From Bacteroidales bacterium (GTDB lineage: Bacteria; Bacteroidota; Bacteroidia; Bacteroidales; G3-4614): 64,000 bases of DNA. The stretch covers positions 199,628 to 263,627 of the forward strand of contig SUXK01000002.1 in NCBI GenBank assembly GCA_015061035.1, given 5' to 3'. Numbering within the stretch: position 1 is the stretch's first letter; every line of letters begins with the position of its first letter. Below the pieces are notes generated by a model that made no database searches, had not been told where the DNA came from, and was given only the letters and a program-made list of their open reading frames with translations. The position numbers and the translations under genes were made by a program. Of the stretch, positions 1 through 8,797 are shown piece after piece.

Positions 1-1925
1 TCGCGTAACTCCTTTCGTATCTCGGGGATATATTTTATTACACTGTTGTAGTCTTTGCAGTCGATTATCAACTCACCATAGCAGTCTCCTCCTGATGTCA
101 TTGGTCGTACTAAACAATAGTGAGCAGGGGCTGATCCTTGACTTATAGCTACTCGCTCTACATGTGGATTCTTTGATATGTCATCGCTCATCTGTAAGAG
201 TTTGTCTCTTACAATATTTGCATCTGAGGCTGATGGGAAGAAACACTCTACTACAAATTGTTTGTAATCAAAGTCGGGGAAGAACAGGTTTTTTACTTTT
301 GTCATTCCAAAGACTGATGCCAATAATACTACAATTGCTACAATGAGTGTTATTTTGCGATGTTCTACTAATTTATCTATTGATCTGCGTACAAACTTGT
401 GTGCTGGTGAGTTCATTACCTCTCCTTTTGATGCTTCTGTTTTTTCGGTTTTTGGCAACCATGCTTTTGCACACATTGGTACTTGTACCAACGCCAATAT
501 CCAACTCACCAATAGACTTACACATAGTACTAAAAATAGGTCTCCTGCATACTCTCCTGCTGAATCGGGTGAGAGATATATTGCCAAAAATGTTGTGGCT
601 GCTATTATTGTTGCTCCCAACAATGGCATTGCTGTATTTTTTCCTATGCGATATAGGTAAGTGTCTTGGGGTAATCCTCTTTTTTTATCTATTAGGATTC
701 CGTCCATTATCACAACGGCATTATCTACCAACATTCCCATTGCTACGATGAATGCTCCTAATGATATTCGTTGCAGGGTTGTTCCCATCATTAATAATAC
801 AGGGAACGATATGGCTATTGTCAGTATTAGTCCAAATCCTATGATGAGTCCACTACGGTATCCCATTGTGAATATCAAAACCAACACTACTATTACTACC
901 GACTCCAATAGATTTAGCATAAATGAAGAGATTGCTTCATCTACTTTGTCGGGTTGGAAGAATATTTTTTCGGTTTTAAATCCTATGGGGAGTGTTTTCA
1001 TTGCCTCTGCCAACTTGGCATCTACGGCTTTTCCTACATCTGGGACTATTACAGATGATTCCATTGCGATACATATTGCCATAGCGGGTTCTCCTCCTAC
1101 AAAGAATCCATTGCGTTGAGGTTCGGAATAGGTGCGTTCTACTTTTGCTATATCGCCTAATCGTAACTTACGTCCATCCATTGTCTGGATTAACAGGTTA
1201 CGTATATCTTCCTCGTTCTCTACATCAGAATCGACATAGACCGATATTCTCTCATCGCCTGCTTGATAGCGTCCTGAGTTTACGGTTTTTCCTGCCGATT
1301 GTAATGCCGACATTATTTGTGTGGGAATTATTCCATTACGGGTTATCTGCTCTTTTGAGAGTACTATGTTTATTACTTCATCGCGATTACCGCTTAATAT
1401 TATTCGTTTTACTCCCTCTACATCAAGGAGTTCTCGGCGGAGATATTTGGCATATTTGTATAAATCGGAATATTCATAACCCGGAGCTGACAGGGAATAG
1501 AATATTCCATATACATCCATCATATCATCTATTACAATGGGTGAATAGCACTCTTGTGGCAGACGCATTGTGGCATCGTTTACTTTGCGGCGGAGAAGAT
1601 CAAAGTGTTGCTCTAAATCTTTGTTTAGAACGGTCATCTTAAATTCGACAGTAAACATTGCCATTCCGTTTTGGCACTCGCTCTTTACTTTTTTTACGTT
1701 GGGCAATGCTCTTAACTCTTCTTCCATAAATTGTGCTACCTTCAACTCTACTTCATGAGCGCTTGCTCCCGGATATGGTACCACAACCATTGCTTGTTTT
1801 GCCGATACGGCTGGATCTTCCAATTTGGGCATCTGTATAAACGAGAGTACTCCCGCTAATATTGATGCTACCATAAGCGACCAAAATATTATGGGACGCT
1901 TAACAAAATATTCTGTTATCTTCAT
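1..1925 (-). CDS. RND-family efflux permease, 3' end cut by window edge
   Basis: An open frame runs from an ATG at 1925 leftward without a stop to the window edge, giving the first 641 residues of a protein normally about 1000 long. It starts with the first membrane helix and 'VKRPIIFW', like AcrB/HAE1-type proton-driven exporters of the inner membrane. A periplasmic porter region follows, then a helix block near residues 325-420 with 'GMLVDNAVVIMDGI', which matches the conserved acidic segment of helix 4 in RND pumps. The start codon shares one base with the stop of the adaptor gene upstream (TAATG), so the two are translationally coupled and form one pump. The outer-membrane partner is not visible and may lie beyond the edge. 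The substrate cannot be told; drugs, bile or lipids are typical. The family call is firm, the substrate unknown. Confidence 0.93.
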   Translation of the reverse strand, partial: MKITEYFVKRPIIFWSLMVASILAGVLSFIQMPKLEDPAVSAKQAMVVVPYPGASAHEVELKVAQFMEEELRALPNVKKVKSECQNGMAMFTVEFKMTVLNKDLEQHFDLLRRKVNDATMRLPQECYSPIVIDDMMDVYGIFYSLSAPGYEYSDLYKYAKYLRRELLDVEGVKRIILSGNRDEVINIVLSKEQITRNGIIPTQIMSALQSAGKTVNSGRYQAGDERISVYVDSDVENEEDIRNLLIQTMDGRKLRLGDIAKVERTYSEPQRNGFFVGGEPAMAICIAMESSVIVPDVGKAVDAKLAEAMKTLPIGFKTEKIFFQPDKVDEAISSFMLNLLESVVIVVLVLIFTMGYRSGLIIGFGLILTIAISFPVLLMMGTTLQRISLGAFIVAMGMLVDNAVVIMDGILIDKKRGLPQDTYLYRIGKNTAMPLLGATIIAATTFLAIYLSPDSAGEYAGDLFLVLCVSLLVSWILALVQVPMCAKAWLPKTEKTEASKGEVMNSPAHKFVRRSIDKLVEHRKITLIVAIVVLLASVFGMTKVKNLFFPDFDYKQFVVECFFPSASDANIVRDKLLQMSDDISKNPHVERVAISQGSAPAHYCLVRPMTSGGDCYGELIIDCKDYNSVIKYIPEIRKELR

Positions 1926-2986
1926 TATAGCAATCCTCCTATATTGGTTTTACTACTCTCTTGTACGGGTTTTACTTTTTCGCCTTGTTGTAAATTTACA
2001 TTTCCTGTGCGAACGATTTTCATTTCAGGGGTTATTCCTGACTTGATAACGGCCTCTCCGTTTATAAGTTTTTCAGAAAGTTCTACCTCTTGTTTAGAGA
2101 TGGTTGAATCGGATTTAAATTCCCATACATACGATTTGTCTCCCTCTTTGAATATTGCACTCAAAGGAAGTTGATATTGCTCTTTATCTTGTTGTGAGGA
2201 TGATACTATTGTTAAATCGACATTCATTCCTGCTGTTAGTAGTTTTGCCGGAACTTGAGAGAATGTTAGTTTTATTCGATATAGTTGATTACCATCGGCT
2301 TTGGGATTGATGCTTATCAATTTTAGGGGTATCTTCTCTTCTACTCCTGATACACTGCAATAGAACTCTTTGAAGTTTGCTCGTTGTTGATATTCATTAA
2401 CAGGTATATCGGCTACTATCTCCATTTGCGATACATCGAGAAGTTTGAATAGTACGGTTCCTGCATCAACCATCTCGGCTGGTGAGAAATTTACTGTTTG
2501 TATATATCCATCGGTTGGAGAATATAGTTTTGTATAGTCAAGTTTGTTTTGGTTTAGTTGTAGTTGTACGGCTAATTGTTTTAATCCCGCTGCTGCTTTT
2601 TCGTAATCGTTTACCGATACACTCTTTTGCTGATATAGTTTTTCGATACGAGCAACTTCATCTTTTACTTGATTGTATTGTATCTCAATGGCTTCTACTC
2701 CAAGTTTATAGTCTGAGTCATCTAACTCGGCAAGAAGTTCGCCTTTGCGAACATAATCTCCCTCTTTTACATATATCTTCTCTATCTCTCCTGGTGTCTT
2801 AAAGCCAAGACTTATATCGTTGGCAGCCTCTATCATTCCTGAATAACTCTTGGCATTATCACATCCGAGTAGTGTTGGTGTGATGAGATATACACTACTT
2901 ACGTAATTCTCTTTTTTTGTCTCGCCACATGATGAGACTAATAGTGTTGCTACTATAAGCAACATTGCATAAATGTTTTTATTCAT
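1925..2986 (-). CDS. RND efflux periplasmic adaptor lipoprotein (HlyD/MFP family)
   Basis: The 353-residue product begins with a lipoprotein signal ending 'LLVSSC' (Cys20), so it should be anchored in a membrane on the periplasmic side. Residues about 50-95 form the first half of a biotinyl-lipoyl-like domain ('VKEGDYVRKGELLAELDD'). A helical hairpin follows at about 95-150, then the second lipoyl half ('SPTDGYIQTVNFSPAEMVDAGT') and the beta-barrel domain. This is the standard layout of adaptors that link an RND permease to an outer-membrane channel. The gene lies immediately upstream of the permease with a one-base overlap. It is divergent from an AraC-type regulator across 182 bases, a common arrangement for a regulated pump. 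Length is normal for the family. Confidence 0.93.
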   Translation of the reverse strand: MNKNIYAMLLIVATLLVSSCGETKKENYVSSVYLITPTLLGCDNAKSYSGMIEAANDISLGFKTPGEIEKIYVKEGDYVRKGELLAELDDSDYKLGVEAIEIQYNQVKDEVARIEKLYQQKSVSVNDYEKAAAGLKQLAVQLQLNQNKLDYTKLYSPTDGYIQTVNFSPAEMVDAGTVLFKLLDVSQMEIVADIPVNEYQQRANFKEFYCSVSGVEEKIPLKLISINPKADGNQLYRIKLTFSQVPAKLLTAGMNVDLTIVSSSQQDKEQYQLPLSAIFKEGDKSYVWEFKSDSTISKQEVELSEKLINGEAVIKSGITPEMKIVRTGNVNLQQGEKVKPVQESSKTNIGGLL

Positions 2987-3136
2987 ACCTATATTATTTT
3001 TATATATTTTTCAGAACTGCAAATTTCTATATTTTTTACCATTTTACTTTGTTTTCTGTTTCTAAATATCTGTTCTTTTTTTCGTTTTTTTGAATATTTA
3101 GATGTAAGTTTTCCTATTTTTTTATTCAATTAAGTA

Positions 3137-3144
3137 TATATTTG
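3137..3144 (+). promoter_or_regulatory. -7 promoter box for the AraC-type regulator gene
   Basis: TATATTTG fits the Bacteroidota -7 consensus TAnnTTTG and lies 24 bases upstream of the regulator's ATG. No convincing -33 box was seen. The 182-base gap between this gene and the divergent pump genes (2987-3168) is very AT-rich and otherwise shows nothing I can name. Confidence 0.55.
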
Positions 3145-3168
3145 CAGAAATACTAACTTTTTTTACTG

Positions 3169-4098
3169 ATGAAACATAATAAACAGGTTGAACCCTTGAG
3201 CATGATGATGCTTCCGCAAAATAAGTGGACACATTTTCATAATAACGAGGTTTTTATATCAGATAATCTTGATGGCAATATTAAGGAAGATAGCATTAGT
3301 GAGTGTCTTAAAAATTCTCCTCTCGATTCTATTTCACACCCTTTTAAGATTAAGTTCTCTATTGCTATTTTGTGCTTGGGTGGTAGTATCGAAATTAGAT
3401 CAAACATGAATGAGTACAAATTAACTTGTAATGATATAGTTATTATTCCTGCTGGAACAATAGGACAATATAAAAACATTTCGAACGATTGTAAAATTAT
3501 AACCATTGCTTTCTCTGCTGACTTTTTGAATACAAACATAAGCTCCAATAAGACGATATTAAATCATAATTTAATTTTTAAACTCCCTATCATATCTCTT
3601 AACAATTATGAAATTGATGAGTTTATCAATATTTACAAGAATATTAAAAAGGAGATAAAAGATGATGAGAAGGTTTATAAAAATGAGATTATTCAAAACT
3701 ATATAAATATCTTTCAATACCACTATTACAGACTCTTGATTAAGAATGGTGTGTTTAATGGTAAGGAAAATAAAAACAGGAGAAATATGATTTTTGACCA
3801 ATTTATGCAGTTATTAGAAGAGTATCATACCTCAGAACGTAAAATTGGTTTTTATGCTGACAAGTTATGCTTAACGGCTAAATATCTTTCTCAAGTTATT
3901 TATGAAGTTAGCGATAGGCACGCAAGTGAATGGATTAAGGACTTTGTTATTTTGGAAGCAAAGGCTCTTTTAAAAAGCAAACAATATACTGTGCAACAGG
4001 TTAGTGATATGCTAAACTTCGCAAATCAATCGTTTTTTGGTGTATATTTTAAAAATGCTGTTGGTTGTTCGCCTTTAACTTACCAAAACAAACCATAA
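3169..4098 (+). CDS. AraC-family transcriptional regulator
   Basis: The product has 309 residues. The last 100 or so form the double helix-turn-helix DNA-binding domain of the AraC/XylS family, including 'YLSQVIYEVSDRHASEWI' in the first half and 'SDMLNFANQSFFGVYFK' followed by 'GCSPLTYQ' in the second. The N-terminal 190 residues look like a cupin-type sensor fold: 'LCLGGSIEIRSN' and 'CNDIVIIPAGTIGQY' are the usual beta-strand signatures. The ligand is unknown. The gene is transcribed away from the RND pump genes and is the obvious candidate to control them. It stands alone, with its own -7 box upstream. Confidence 0.9.
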   Translation: MKHNKQVEPLSMMMLPQNKWTHFHNNEVFISDNLDGNIKEDSISECLKNSPLDSISHPFKIKFSIAILCLGGSIEIRSNMNEYKLTCNDIVIIPAGTIGQYKNISNDCKIITIAFSADFLNTNISSNKTILNHNLIFKLPIISLNNYEIDEFINIYKNIKKEIKDDEKVYKNEIIQNYINIFQYHYYRLLIKNGVFNGKENKNRRNMIFDQFMQLLEEYHTSERKIGFYADKLCLTAKYLSQVIYEVSDRHASEWIKDFVILEAKALLKSKQYTVQQVSDMLNFANQSFFGVYFKNAVGCSPLTYQNKP

Positions 4099-4169
4099 AC
4101 TTCGCTCTTAAATTTTAATTTATAATAGTATTATTTTTGATTTTTGTTTATTTCTTAGTTTAAAGTTTC

Positions 4170-4200
4170 TTTGTAGTAAGAGCTTTATACACTAACTTTG
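4170..4200 (+). promoter_or_regulatory. Promoter of radA
   Basis: A TTTG box at 4170-4173 is followed 19 bases later by TAACTTTG at 4193-4200. Both elements match the Bacteroidota sigma-ABfr-type promoter (-33 TTTG, -7 TAnnTTTG). The radA ATG lies 24 bases downstream. Confidence 0.75.
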
Positions 4201-4224
4201 TAGTTAAGAAACACAATTTATATT

Positions 4225-5595
4225 ATGGCAAAAAATAAGACTGTGTATGTTTGTTCGGTTTGTGGTGCCGACTCGCCTAAATGGTTGGGTAAATGTCCTG
4301 CTTGCGGAGAGTGGAATTCGTATGTTGAAGAGATTATTAGCACTAAACCTACAAACAACAAAATTGATAATTTTGGTGATAACTCTAAAAAAATAAAACC
4401 TACTCTTATTAATGAGATTAAAACAAGCGAAGAGGTTAGAATGGATATGGGCGACAGTGAATTTAACCGCGTTTTAGGTGGGGGTATTGTTGCTGGTTCA
4501 ATGGTGCTTATTGGTGGTGAACCCGGTATTGGTAAATCTACTCTTATTCTACAAACTATTCTTCGTTTAAAGGGGATTAAAACTCTTTATGTTTCAGGTG
4601 AAGAGAGCGCAAGACAACTTAAAATGCGCGCCGAGAGGATTGGTTGCAATGATAGTGAATGTTATATTGTTTGCGATACCTCTCTTGAAGGTATCTTTAC
4701 TCATATCAAAAACGTTGAGCCACAACTGCTTATTATTGATTCAATACAGACTATCTCAACTGACGTATTGGAGTCATCGGCTGGTAGCGTTGCTCAAGTT
4801 AGAGAGTGTGCTGCTACTATTCTTAAATATGCAAAAGAGAGCAATACTCCTGTTATTGTTATTGGTCATATAAATAAAGAGGGTAGCATTGCTGGGCCAA
4901 AAGTTTTAGAGCATATTGTTGATACTGTTCTTCAGTTTGAAGGAGATAGGCACTATATGTATCGTATTCTTAGGTCTATTAAAAATAGGTTTGGTAACAC
5001 TTCGGAGTTAGGAATTTACGAGATGCGGCAGGATGGTTTACGCCCTGTTGAGAATCCATCGGAATTGTTACTTTCTCAATCTCACGCTGGTATGAGTGGT
5101 GTTGCTACGGCTGTTGCCATTGAGGGCGCAAGGCCTTTCCTAATTGAGACTCAATCGCTGGTAAGTAGCGCCGTTTATGGTACTCCTCAGCGCTCTTCAA
5201 CAGGGTTTGATGCAAGACGCATGAACATGCTTCTTGCTGTTTTAGAGAAACGTGTTGGTTTTAAACTTGCTCAAAAAGATGTTTTTCTTAATATTGCTGG
5301 TGGGCTGAAAGTTAATGACCCTGCTATGGATTTGGCTGTTATTAGCGCAGTGCTTTCTTCAAATATGGATATTGCTATTGACAGCGGTATTTGTATGACT
5401 GGCGAGGTTGGTCTATCTGGTGAGATTAGAGCGGTAAACAGAATTGAACAACGCATCTTAGAGGCTGACAAACTGGGATTTAAAAAGATTATTATTCCTG
5501 CCGATAATCTTAAAGGTTTTGACAGAAGGAAACTTTCTATTAATATTATTGAAGTTAGAAAAGTTGATGAGGCTTTTCGTCAACTTTTCGGATAG
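4225..5595 (+). CDS. radA: DNA repair protein RadA
   Basis: RadA is a RecA-related ATPase that promotes branch migration of recombination intermediates. The 456-residue product has all its landmarks in order. A four-cysteine zinc motif is near the N-terminus (C10, C13, C24, C27, with 'LGKCPACGEW'). A Walker A motif 'GGEPGIGKST' lies near residue 100. The RadA-specific 'KNRFG' motif is near residue 255, and a Lon-protease-like C-terminal domain begins at about 285. Length is normal. A good promoter lies just upstream, and the next gene starts seven bases after the stop, so the two are probably co-transcribed. Confidence 0.97.
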   Translation: MAKNKTVYVCSVCGADSPKWLGKCPACGEWNSYVEEIISTKPTNNKIDNFGDNSKKIKPTLINEIKTSEEVRMDMGDSEFNRVLGGGIVAGSMVLIGGEPGIGKSTLILQTILRLKGIKTLYVSGEESARQLKMRAERIGCNDSECYIVCDTSLEGIFTHIKNVEPQLLIIDSIQTISTDVLESSAGSVAQVRECAATILKYAKESNTPVIVIGHINKEGSIAGPKVLEHIVDTVLQFEGDRHYMYRILRSIKNRFGNTSELGIYEMRQDGLRPVENPSELLLSQSHAGMSGVATAVAIEGARPFLIETQSLVSSAVYGTPQRSSTGFDARRMNMLLAVLEKRVGFKLAQKDVFLNIAGGLKVNDPAMDLAVISAVLSSNMDIAIDSGICMTGEVGLSGEIRAVNRIEQRILEADKLGFKKIIIPADNLKGFDRRKLSINIIEVRKVDEAFRQLFG

Positions 5596-5601
5596 TTGAG
5601 T

Positions 5602-7158
5602 ATGGTTAGAGATATTGATATTAGGGTTATTCCTAAAATTGCTGCAACCGAAAGTGAATTAAAACTTTATATTGAGCGTGAAACTGGTATTAATGCTAAA
5701 AGCATTGACTGTATTAGAATTCTTAAACGCTCTATTGACGCCAGAAAACCTACTATTTATATTAACCTAAGAGTTAGAGTTTTTTGTGGCGAGACTCCCC
5801 AAAACGAGGCTTTTGAACGTAGAGAATATGGTGATGTTTCGAAGTGCAAAAGTGCTATTGTTGTGGGGGCTGGTCCTGCAGGCTTATTTGCATCGTTACG
5901 TCTTATTGAACTTGGAATAAAACCTATTATGCTTGAGCGTGGCAAGGATGTTCACGCTCGCAGAAAAGATATTGCTCTTATCAGTAGAGAGCATAAGGTA
6001 AATGGAGAATCGAATTACTCATTTGGCGAAGGAGGGGCTGGTGCTTACTCTGATGGTAAACTTTATACTCGCAGTAAAAAGAGAGGCTCGGTTGAGAGAA
6101 TTTTAAATATTCTTTGCCAGTTTGGGGCATCGGAATCTATTTTGTATGATGCTCATCCGCATATTGGTACAGATAAACTTCCTAAGGTTATTGAGAATAT
6201 TAGAAATCAGATTATAGCCTCTGGAGGTGAGGTCTATTTTGAAAAAAAGATGACTCAACTTATTGTTAAAGGCAATAGAGTTAAGGGTGTTATCTGTGAA
6301 GATGGGAGCGAGTTTTTAGGGGATGTTATTCTTGCAACAGGACACTCGGCAAGGGATGTTTATAGATACCTTAACAACAATAATATTGAACTTGAAGCAA
6401 AAGGTTTTGCTGTGGGCGTAAGATTGGAACACCCCCAACATTTGCTGGATTGTATTCAATACCATAGCAAAAAAGGTAGAGGGGAGTATTTACCTGCTGC
6501 TGAATATGCTTTTGTCTCTCAGGTTAAAGAGCGTGGAGTATATTCGTTTTGTATGTGTCCCGGTGGTTTTGTTGTTCCTGCGGCAAGTGGCGATAACCAA
6601 ATTGTTGTAAATGGCATGTCTCCTTCAAACAGAGGGTCTAAATGGGGAAACTCTGGCATGGTGGTTGAAATTCGCCCTGAAGATTTAACAAAAGAGGGTT
6701 TCAATGGCATATTGGCAGGTTTGGAATTTCAAGAGAGATTAGAGGCTACTTGTTTTACCAATGGTAAAGGTCAGACTGCTCCTGCTCAAAGAATGGAGGA
6801 TTTTGTTAAAGGAAGACTCTCTTCTACTCTTCCCTCTACATCTTATACTCCGGGTGTAATATCTTCGCCTCTTCACTTTTGGATGCCTCAATTTATTACC
6901 GAGAGATTAAAGGGTGGTTTTGAACAATTTGGAAAAAAGGCTCACGGATTTTTAACCAATGAGGCTCTGATGATTGGTGTGGAAACTCGAACATCTTCTC
7001 CCGTGAGAATTCCCAGAAACTTTGATAATTTACAACATATTAGATTAGAGGGACTCTATCCTTGTGGCGAGGGTGCTGGTTATGCGGGAGGTATTGTTTC
7101 GGCGGCTATTGACGGAGAGCGTTGCGCCGAAAATTTAGCAACAAAGAATTATAACTAA
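5602..7158 (+). CDS. FAD-dependent dehydrogenase (NAD(P)/FAD oxidoreductase)
   Basis: The product is 518 residues if translation starts at the ATG at 5602; the frame is also open from a TTG at 5596 next to the radA stop. A 90-residue N-terminal domain is followed by a Rossmann FAD-binding motif 'VVGAGPAGLFASLRLIELG' near residue 92, with 'LERG' 22 residues later. The C-terminus has the second flavin motif 'GLYPCGEGAGYAGGIVSAA', which ends the FAD fold. It belongs to the large, poorly studied family of soluble FAD-dependent dehydrogenases that is widespread in Bacteroidota. The substrate is unknown. The gene is packed tightly behind radA, but I infer no functional link to repair. Confidence 0.85.
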   Translation: MVRDIDIRVIPKIAATESELKLYIERETGINAKSIDCIRILKRSIDARKPTIYINLRVRVFCGETPQNEAFERREYGDVSKCKSAIVVGAGPAGLFASLRLIELGIKPIMLERGKDVHARRKDIALISREHKVNGESNYSFGEGGAGAYSDGKLYTRSKKRGSVERILNILCQFGASESILYDAHPHIGTDKLPKVIENIRNQIIASGGEVYFEKKMTQLIVKGNRVKGVICEDGSEFLGDVILATGHSARDVYRYLNNNNIELEAKGFAVGVRLEHPQHLLDCIQYHSKKGRGEYLPAAEYAFVSQVKERGVYSFCMCPGGFVVPAASGDNQIVVNGMSPSNRGSKWGNSGMVVEIRPEDLTKEGFNGILAGLEFQERLEATCFTNGKGQTAPAQRMEDFVKGRLSSTLPSTSYTPGVISSPLHFWMPQFITERLKGGFEQFGKKAHGFLTNEALMIGVETRTSSPVRIPRNFDNLQHIRLEGLYPCGEGAGYAGGIVSAAIDGERCAENLATKNYN

Positions 7159-7178
7159 TTGAACATTACTGAATAAAG

Positions 7179-8633
7179 ATGATAACTTTTTGCATTTCAC
7201 TTGTATTGCTTATTGTTGCATATTTTACATATGGCAAACTTTGTGAACGTATTTTTGGTGTTGATGAGAATAGAAAGACTCCTGCTATTGAAAAAGCCGA
7301 CGGCGTTGACTATATTGTTATGCCTAAATGGAAAATCTTTCTTATTCAGTTCTTGAATATTGCAGGATTAGGTCCTATTTTTGGTGCTATAATGGGTGCT
7401 AAATTTGGTAGTGCCTCGTTTTTATGGATTGTTTTTGGTTGTATTTTTGCTGGTGCTATGCACGACTACTTTGCTGGTATGATGTCGCTTAGGCACAATG
7501 GCGAAGGTCTCCCCTCAACTGTTGGCAGATATTTGGGCAATACGGCTCAGACTGGTATGCGAATTTTCACTCTTATCCTGCTTATCATTGTTGGAGTTGT
7601 GTTTGTATCGGGACCTGCTAATTTGCTTGCTATGCTCACTCCTGAAAGTCTTGATGCTATTTTTTGGATACTTGTTATTTTTGCATACTATATTGTTGCT
7701 ACTCTATTCCCTATTGATAAAATAATTGGTAAGATATATCCTGTTTTTGGATTTGCATTGCTCTTTATGGCAATAGGTATTTTAGGTGTTTTGCTCTTTA
7801 CATTCCCTGATATTCCAGAGATTACAGATGGCATAAAGAATATGCACCCAAAGGCAGAGAGCAATCCAATATTTCCAATGATGTTTGTTAGTATTGCTTG
7901 TGGTGCAATATCAGGATTTCACGCTACTCAATCTCCTATGATGGCGAGGTGCATGAGTAATGAGAAACAAGGTCGCCCTATATTTTTTGGTGCTATGATT
8001 ACCGAAGGTATTGTTGCTCTTATATGGGCAGCAGCGGCAACATTCTTCTTTTCGCCAGAAGGTCAAGAGTTCTTTGGCATAACAGATACAAATGTAAACT
8101 CAGACGCTGCATCAATAGTTCATATTATCTCTTATAAATGGCTTGGCATAATTGGTGGATTCTTGGCTATTTTGGGTGTTATTGCGGCTCCTATATCAAC
8201 AGGAGATACTGCCTTCCGTTCGGCTCGACTTATTACTGCAGACTTCCTTAAAATGGGACAAAAAAGCATTAAAAACAGACTACTCATTTCTGTTCCTATG
8301 TTTGCTGTTGCTATTGTGATTTTAATATTTAGTCTTGCCAACGAAGATGGTTTTGAGATTATATGGCGATACTTTGCATGGAGCAATCAAGTGTTAGCGG
8401 TTATCACTCTTTGGGCTATTACTATGTCCCTTAAAACTAAACGAAATGGTTGGTGGTGGTTAATCTCTTTCATTCCTGCTATGTTTATGACATGTATGAC
8501 TTTGACTTTTATTTTGTATGCTAAAATAGGTGCTGGGGTAGAATACAACATTGCTGTTATATTAAGCGTAATATTTACTCTTTTATGCAGTGGATGGTTT
8601 GTAGTTAAAAGTAATAAAAAGATAGAGAGTTAA
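7179..8633 (+). CDS. CstA-family carbon starvation protein / peptide or pyruvate carrier
   Basis: This is a 484-residue polytopic inner-membrane protein with at least twelve hydrophobic segments. The CstA family is recognisable by 'GPIFGAIMGAKFGSASFLWIV' (residues about 66-86), the 'GAMHDYFAGMMSLRHNGE' loop, and 'GFHATQSPMMARC' in the middle. CstA-type proteins import pyruvate or peptides under carbon limitation. This is the shorter form without the long C-terminal extension of E. coli CstA. Twenty bases separate it from the dehydrogenase upstream, and a hairpin terminator follows. The family is firm; the transported compound is not shown by sequence. Confidence 0.9.
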   Translation: MITFCISLVLLIVAYFTYGKLCERIFGVDENRKTPAIEKADGVDYIVMPKWKIFLIQFLNIAGLGPIFGAIMGAKFGSASFLWIVFGCIFAGAMHDYFAGMMSLRHNGEGLPSTVGRYLGNTAQTGMRIFTLILLIIVGVVFVSGPANLLAMLTPESLDAIFWILVIFAYYIVATLFPIDKIIGKIYPVFGFALLFMAIGILGVLLFTFPDIPEITDGIKNMHPKAESNPIFPMMFVSIACGAISGFHATQSPMMARCMSNEKQGRPIFFGAMITEGIVALIWAAAATFFFSPEGQEFFGITDTNVNSDAASIVHIISYKWLGIIGGFLAILGVIAAPISTGDTAFRSARLITADFLKMGQKSIKNRLLISVPMFAVAIVILIFSLANEDGFEIIWRYFAWSNQVLAVITLWAITMSLKTKRNGWWWLISFIPAMFMTCMTLTFILYAKIGAGVEYNIAVILSVIFTLLCSGWFVVKSNKKIES

Positions 8634-8671
8634 CGAACTATTTAAACAAGACTACTCACACAAGCATAGAT

Positions 8672-8706
8672 AAAGGGCGGAAAGTAAAAATTTTTCGCTC
8701 TTTTTT
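8672..8706 (+). terminator. Rho-independent terminator after the CstA-type gene
   Basis: AAAGGGCG (8672-8679) pairs with CGCTCTTT (8696-8703), with one G-T wobble, and a run of T continues to 8706. It lies 38 bases after the stop codon. Confidence 0.7.
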
Positions 8707-8739
8707 AGTTCTAAAGGTGAAAAGTAACATATATTTCTC

Positions 8740-8770
8740 TTGCATTTACCACTGATTTTAAGTAATTTTG
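8740..8770 (+). promoter_or_regulatory. Promoter of ileS
   Basis: TTGC begins at 8740 and TAATTTTG occupies 8763-8770, with 20 bases between TTG and the -7 box. This is a good Bacteroidota promoter. Because the -7 box ends at 8770, the in-frame TTG at 8768 cannot be the ileS start; the ATG at 8798 is. Confidence 0.78.
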
Positions 8771-8797
8771 CAACTTAATTATTATAATAGTAATATT

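Noticed and set aside
164-1758. Several + strand open frames over the first 1.8 kb
   Set aside because: They lie opposite the RND permease frame, whose translated motifs are unmistakable; they have no homology signals and overlap each other.
8768-8797. TTG start giving an ileS protein ten residues longer
   Set aside because: The TTG is part of the promoter's -7 box, so it cannot be within the transcript's coding part.
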